Shown here piece after piece: positions 61,161 through 64,000 of a stretch of 64,000 nt of DNA. The translations under genes were made by a program, and so were the position numbers. The stretch comes from Faecalimonas sp964623905 (lineage in GTDB: Bacteria > Bacillota > Clostridia > Lachnospirales > Lachnospiraceae). The stretch spans positions 11,823-75,822 of the forward strand of contig CAZUVY010000003.1 of assembly GCA_964623905.1 (NCBI GenBank), in the 5' to 3' direction. The notes beneath the pieces were generated by a model, which ran no database searches, had not been told where the DNA came from, and saw nothing but the letters and a program-made list of their open reading frames with translations. Within the stretch, counting starts at the first letter, position 1, and each line of letters starts with the position of its first letter.

Positions 61161-62651
61161 TTAAAAACTGAATGAAATTCCTGACTGAATTTCTGTACTT
61201 TGAATCATATGGTCGAAAAAATGCTTAATCTCTGTAGATTCTGACAGACATTTTCCATCACTGCTTTCCCATACTTCATCAAAAAAACGGCCAAAAATCT
61301 CCGTCATATCCAGATGATTAAATAAAGCCAGATTATTTTCCCTGTTTTCTGTATTGAGCCTAAGATAAGAAATACTGTCTGAAATGAAAATACATTGTGT
61401 CATTTCATATTGATAATCCTTCACAAATTTGCCTATAGCCAATTTTACTTCCAGGTTCAAATGTTTCAGACATGTATGCTGCAGGCATTTTAAATATGTC
61501 TGAATCTGACTCAATGAAAGCTTCAGTCTGCATCCAAAGAAACTGATGGTCCTGCCTACCACAAGATCCGACAGCGCATCTTCATAGATAATTACCCGGA
61601 TATGACTTTCCTCCAATGTCTTCCGGGTTAATGCATGCAGGTATCTCAATTGTGTCACATCCATCTCCAGGTTCATTTCTTTTGTCGCATGCACTAACAA
61701 TTCTTCAAATAATTCATCCGGCAAAAAGCACTCCGTCATATGCCCTATATACCATCGCTTATTCATAGAAAGCATGGAATATTGATATCCCTGTTCCTCT
61801 ACCAAGCTTCTGATTGTTGACGGGCGATAAAGCAAAGCATCCCTTGTGCACAATTCACTCAGTTTTTCAAACATCCACCGGCAATTATCTTCTTCTGTGC
61901 TGATATTGACAGCCATGCAGCGCTTATCATCTGCCAGCATGCCGCTGATCATAAAATCATCCTGTACTGAAAAAATCATTCTGCCTGCCGCCTGACTGTT
62001 TTTGTACAGTCTAAAATCGATTCTGGACATATCTGATATCATATTCATTAAAAATACAGTATCTCCGATGACATTCATTTTGTCTGGTTCAATCTGAATA
62101 ATAAGCGAAAAGTGAACATCCGGATAGGCCCGGTAGACTTCCCGCCTCATATTGCCTTGTACAATCTGCATCCGGTACTCATGCCTTAATGCCAGCAGAT
62201 CCATTTCCGCTGTAATATTTAACCGTTTCACACGCCTGAGAATCGGATGATGCATTTTTGCAATATACTGTGCCGGACTTAACGACATAAAAAAGCTCAT
62301 CTTCGGTGCAATGAGTGTACCATATGTTTTCTGCAATTCCAGAACATAATTATACTCCGCTTCCAAATGATCATAGATCACCGTTTTGAGTTCTTCGCAG
62401 TCTGATATCTGATAGTCCGCACACAAATTCTCCAATCCGCTCTGCGTACTTTGTCTGACAATTTCCTGGCTGATGCCTCTGAGTACTTTCCGTTTTGTCT
62501 TTTCAGCCGGAATCATCCGACCGGTAATCCATTTGCTGATATAGCTTGCATCATATCGAAGTGCTGCTGCCAAAGATGCATTCTTCACTTCTCCTGTATT
62601 AATCAGCTGCTCAAGTAAAATACTAAATCGATTCTTTTCTGTTGTTTCCAT
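61161..62651 (-). CDS. large HTH regulator of unknown class
   Basis: A 496-residue protein. The first 60 residues contain an XRE-like HTH (NASLAAALRYDASYISKWITG). The rest is helical and has no domain I recognise; its size would suit a ligand-binding or peptide-binding domain like those of Rgg/PlcR-type regulators. AAGGGG precedes the ATG. It lies upstream of the adenylate-forming enzyme and divergent from a 34-residue membrane peptide gene, so it may regulate one or both. Confidence 0.7.
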   Translation of the reverse strand: METTEKNRFSILLEQLINTGEVKNASLAAALRYDASYISKWITGRMIPAEKTKRKVLRGISQEIVRQSTQSGLENLCADYQISDCEELKTVIYDHLEAEYNYVLELQKTYGTLIAPKMSFFMSLSPAQYIAKMHHPILRRVKRLNITAEMDLLALRHEYRMQIVQGNMRREVYRAYPDVHFSLIIQIEPDKMNVIGDTVFLMNMISDMSRIDFRLYKNSQAAGRMIFSVQDDFMISGMLADDKRCMAVNISTEEDNCRWMFEKLSELCTRDALLYRPSTIRSLVEEQGYQYSMLSMNKRWYIGHMTECFLPDELFEELLVHATKEMNLEMDVTQLRYLHALTRKTLEESHIRVIIYEDALSDLVVGRTISFFGCRLKLSLSQIQTYLKCLQHTCLKHLNLEVKLAIGKFVKDYQYEMTQCIFISDSISYLRLNTENRENNLALFNHLDMTEIFGRFFDEVWESSDGKCLSESTEIKHFFDHMIQSTEIQSGISFSF

Positions 62652-62860
62652 ATATGAACCCCTTTTGCATATTTATCATTTGCATGATATTTTTATCATA
62701 TCACAAATGTCTTCCCTATCCAGCAGCTTCAACAAATATTTTTATGCATCTAACTCAGATTTTAATTTCAAAATTATCGAATTAATATGGCAAATGCTGA
62801 TAATATCTGATAGAATACTTAAATGTACGTTAAGATTAATTTAATTTTCGGAGGCCGCAA

Positions 62861-62965
62861 ATGAACCTTATTATTTTGCTCTTGATCATATTTCTCCTGA
62901 TGATCTTTCTGACCAGTTTTTTCCTGACCATGAAAAAGCGCCTGATCAATTGTAAATATAAGTAG
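62861..62965 (+). CDS. 34-residue hydrophobic peptide
   Basis: A short frame with GGAGG six bases before the ATG. The peptide is a hydrophobic helix (about residues 2-23; NLIILLLIIFLLMIFLTSF) with a basic end MKKRLINCKYK. It is divergent from the large HTH regulator, and about 200 bases between the two starts hold their promoters. Its features suit a small membrane toxin, a secreted signal precursor or a regulatory membrane peptide; I cannot tell which. Confidence 0.6.
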   Translation: MNLIILLLIIFLLMIFLTSFFLTMKKRLINCKYK

Positions 62966-63003
62966 TTTGTCAACAGATCCAAAGTTTCACACAGTCGCCT
63001 TAT

Positions 63004-63906
63004 TTAATTCATTATTTCTTCAAATAAAACCTGATATGATTTATCCAATGATACAAGCATCAACATATACCACATTTTGATTGAAAATGCGCCGTTTTCG
63101 ATACACCAAATTTTGTAGTGTTGACTTCGGCTTTCCGTATAGGTATCAATTGGTAAACCATCCTGACTATCTTGATATTTTGATTGATATATATCATTGC
63201 CATATTGATTCTTAGTAAAATCAATATGTGTAAATATGTTTTTTTCTGGGTAATACATTCCATGTAAGAATGTGGTCGTATACGTACCCTCATAACCATC
63301 TTTTGGATACGGAAGTGTTTCTATTTCAATATGCCAAAATGGCTCACTAATAATTTGATCAAAATCTTTTTTGATCACCATAAGAAGTTTTGCCATATTC
63401 TTTGGATTAATATGTACAATAATTGTTTTGGGATCCTTTAAGGTGCTTCCGTCAAATTTAAACTGTGGTCCATAAAATTTTTCAAATTGAAACCCTGTGT
63501 AATCTCGATATTCTGATTCTGGCATAGAAAGCCTTTCGTCCAATCTATATAAAATATCAAAGTCACCTTCTGCATCAGTAATGATTCTCGCAAATGCAGG
63601 CATACTATCCATTGCACTTAGTAAACTTTTATTCGTATATACATTGTAATAATACCCCTTGCCATCATAAATAAGACCATCTTTTCTAAAACTTGCTCCG
63701 TTTATATTTGAAAGACCATATTGGTTCACCTCATACGAAAACACTTCGTCTTTAACAATTTCGCTAATATCAATTTTTCTTGAGGTTAAATTGTCAAATA
63801 CATAGGAAACAACAATTAGCGCAAATGCATCCATATCAACAGAACAAACAAAAGGAGAAATTATCTGATATCGTGCTATTGCATCATAATATTGATATTT
63901 CTTCAT
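63004..63906 (-). CDS. hypothetical protein
   Basis: A 300-residue protein I do not recognise. It has no signal peptide or membrane helix and is rich in Tyr, Phe and Asp. The ribosome-binding site is weak (GGTAGAG), and the start overlaps the end of an upstream frame by 23 bases, which suggests coupled translation. The base composition is more A/T-rich than its neighbours. It may belong to an acquired locus, possibly of the toxin-immunity type, which is a guess. Confidence 0.55.
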   Translation of the reverse strand: MKKYQYYDAIARYQIISPFVCSVDMDAFALIVVSYVFDNLTSRKIDISEIVKDEVFSYEVNQYGLSNINGASFRKDGLIYDGKGYYYNVYTNKSLLSAMDSMPAFARIITDAEGDFDILYRLDERLSMPESEYRDYTGFQFEKFYGPQFKFDGSTLKDPKTIIVHINPKNMAKLLMVIKKDFDQIISEPFWHIEIETLPYPKDGYEGTYTTTFLHGMYYPEKNIFTHIDFTKNQYGNDIYQSKYQDSQDGLPIDTYTESRSQHYKIWCIENGAFSIKMWYMLMLVSLDKSYQVLFEEIMN

Positions 63907-64000
63907 TCTCTACCAAAAAGGATTTCAACTTCGGTATAGAACTTCCCCATAAGGAAAGCCCAAACACCATGATTGCTTCTTTTTTTCTATCATAAAATCT
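63884..64000 (-). CDS. C-terminal end of an unknown upstream gene (partial)
   Basis: A frame open from the right edge to TGA at 63884-63886 reads RFYDRKKEAIMVFG, LSLWGSSIPKLKSFLVEN and then EEISIL. It overlaps the start of the next gene by 23 bases, as in a coupled pair. The composition looks coding, but 38 codons are too few to name a family. Confidence 0.4.
   Translation of the reverse strand, partial: RFYDRKKEAIMVFGLSLWGSSIPKLKSFLVENEEISIL

Overview
The window looks like a chromosomal segment of a Lachnospiraceae-type gut Clostridium (Firmicutes). The evidence is low-GC DNA with strong AGGAGG ribosome-binding sites, a long Bacillus-type SRP RNA, the rpsF-ssb and F-type ATP synthase gene orders of Clostridia, and several families I associate with Lachnospiraceae (DUF951, DUF6128, DUF5685, VanW, B12-binding radical SAM with a DUF4080-like tail). 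Species cannot be fixed from the sequence alone. Nearly all genes run on the minus strand.

Layout. 1-5.4 kb: start of ssb, rpsF, a DUF951 protein, a class B sortase, a cysteine-desulfidase-family enzyme, murA, a shikimate-kinase-like protein and an unknown protein. 5.4-12.7 kb: a complete ten-gene ATP synthase operon (atpZ-I-B-E-F-H-A-G-D-C) whose c subunit carries the full sodium-binding set. 12.8-16 kb: Lrp regulator, aminotransferase, trmL and a HypE-like protein. 16-26.5 kb: housekeeping and envelope genes (VanW protein, a 33-residue membrane peptide, radical SAM protein, SRP RNA, tadA, dGTPase, VanY-type peptidase) and a three-gene unit of a DUF5685 protein, a J-domain protein and a membrane protein. 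26.7-31.5 kb: M20 amidohydrolase, MATE transporter, and an RNA-repair-like cassette (kinase-HD protein plus an RNA ligase broken into three frames).

31.6-45.3 kb holds what I consider the most interesting system. A 2115-residue surface protein is preceded by a stand-alone receiver domain that has lost its phosphorylation site. Divergent from these is an AgrA/AgrC-like LytTR response regulator and GHKL kinase. Paired LytTR-type boxes lie at the same 10-base distance from the -35 region in front of the pseudo-receiver/surface-protein unit and, 7 kb away, in front of a lipoprotein-AIM24 unit. This suggests one small surface regulon. A protease-less Lon-like ATPase and pgi lie in between.

45.4-50 kb: an envelope group with cardiolipin synthase flanked by two paralogous small membrane proteins, then an AraC regulator. 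50.1-55.2 kb: two acetyltransferases, an XRE regulator and an FtsX-type ABC transporter, with different codon preference (probably acquired). 56.5-59.3 kb: a graveyard of defence genes (AbiEi fragment, frameshifted AlbA/Schlafen-type ATPase, HEPN tail). 59.3-64 kb: an adenylate-forming enzyme with a large HTH regulator, a 34-residue membrane peptide, and unknown genes at the right edge. No CRISPR array, tRNA, rRNA or intact mobile element was seen.
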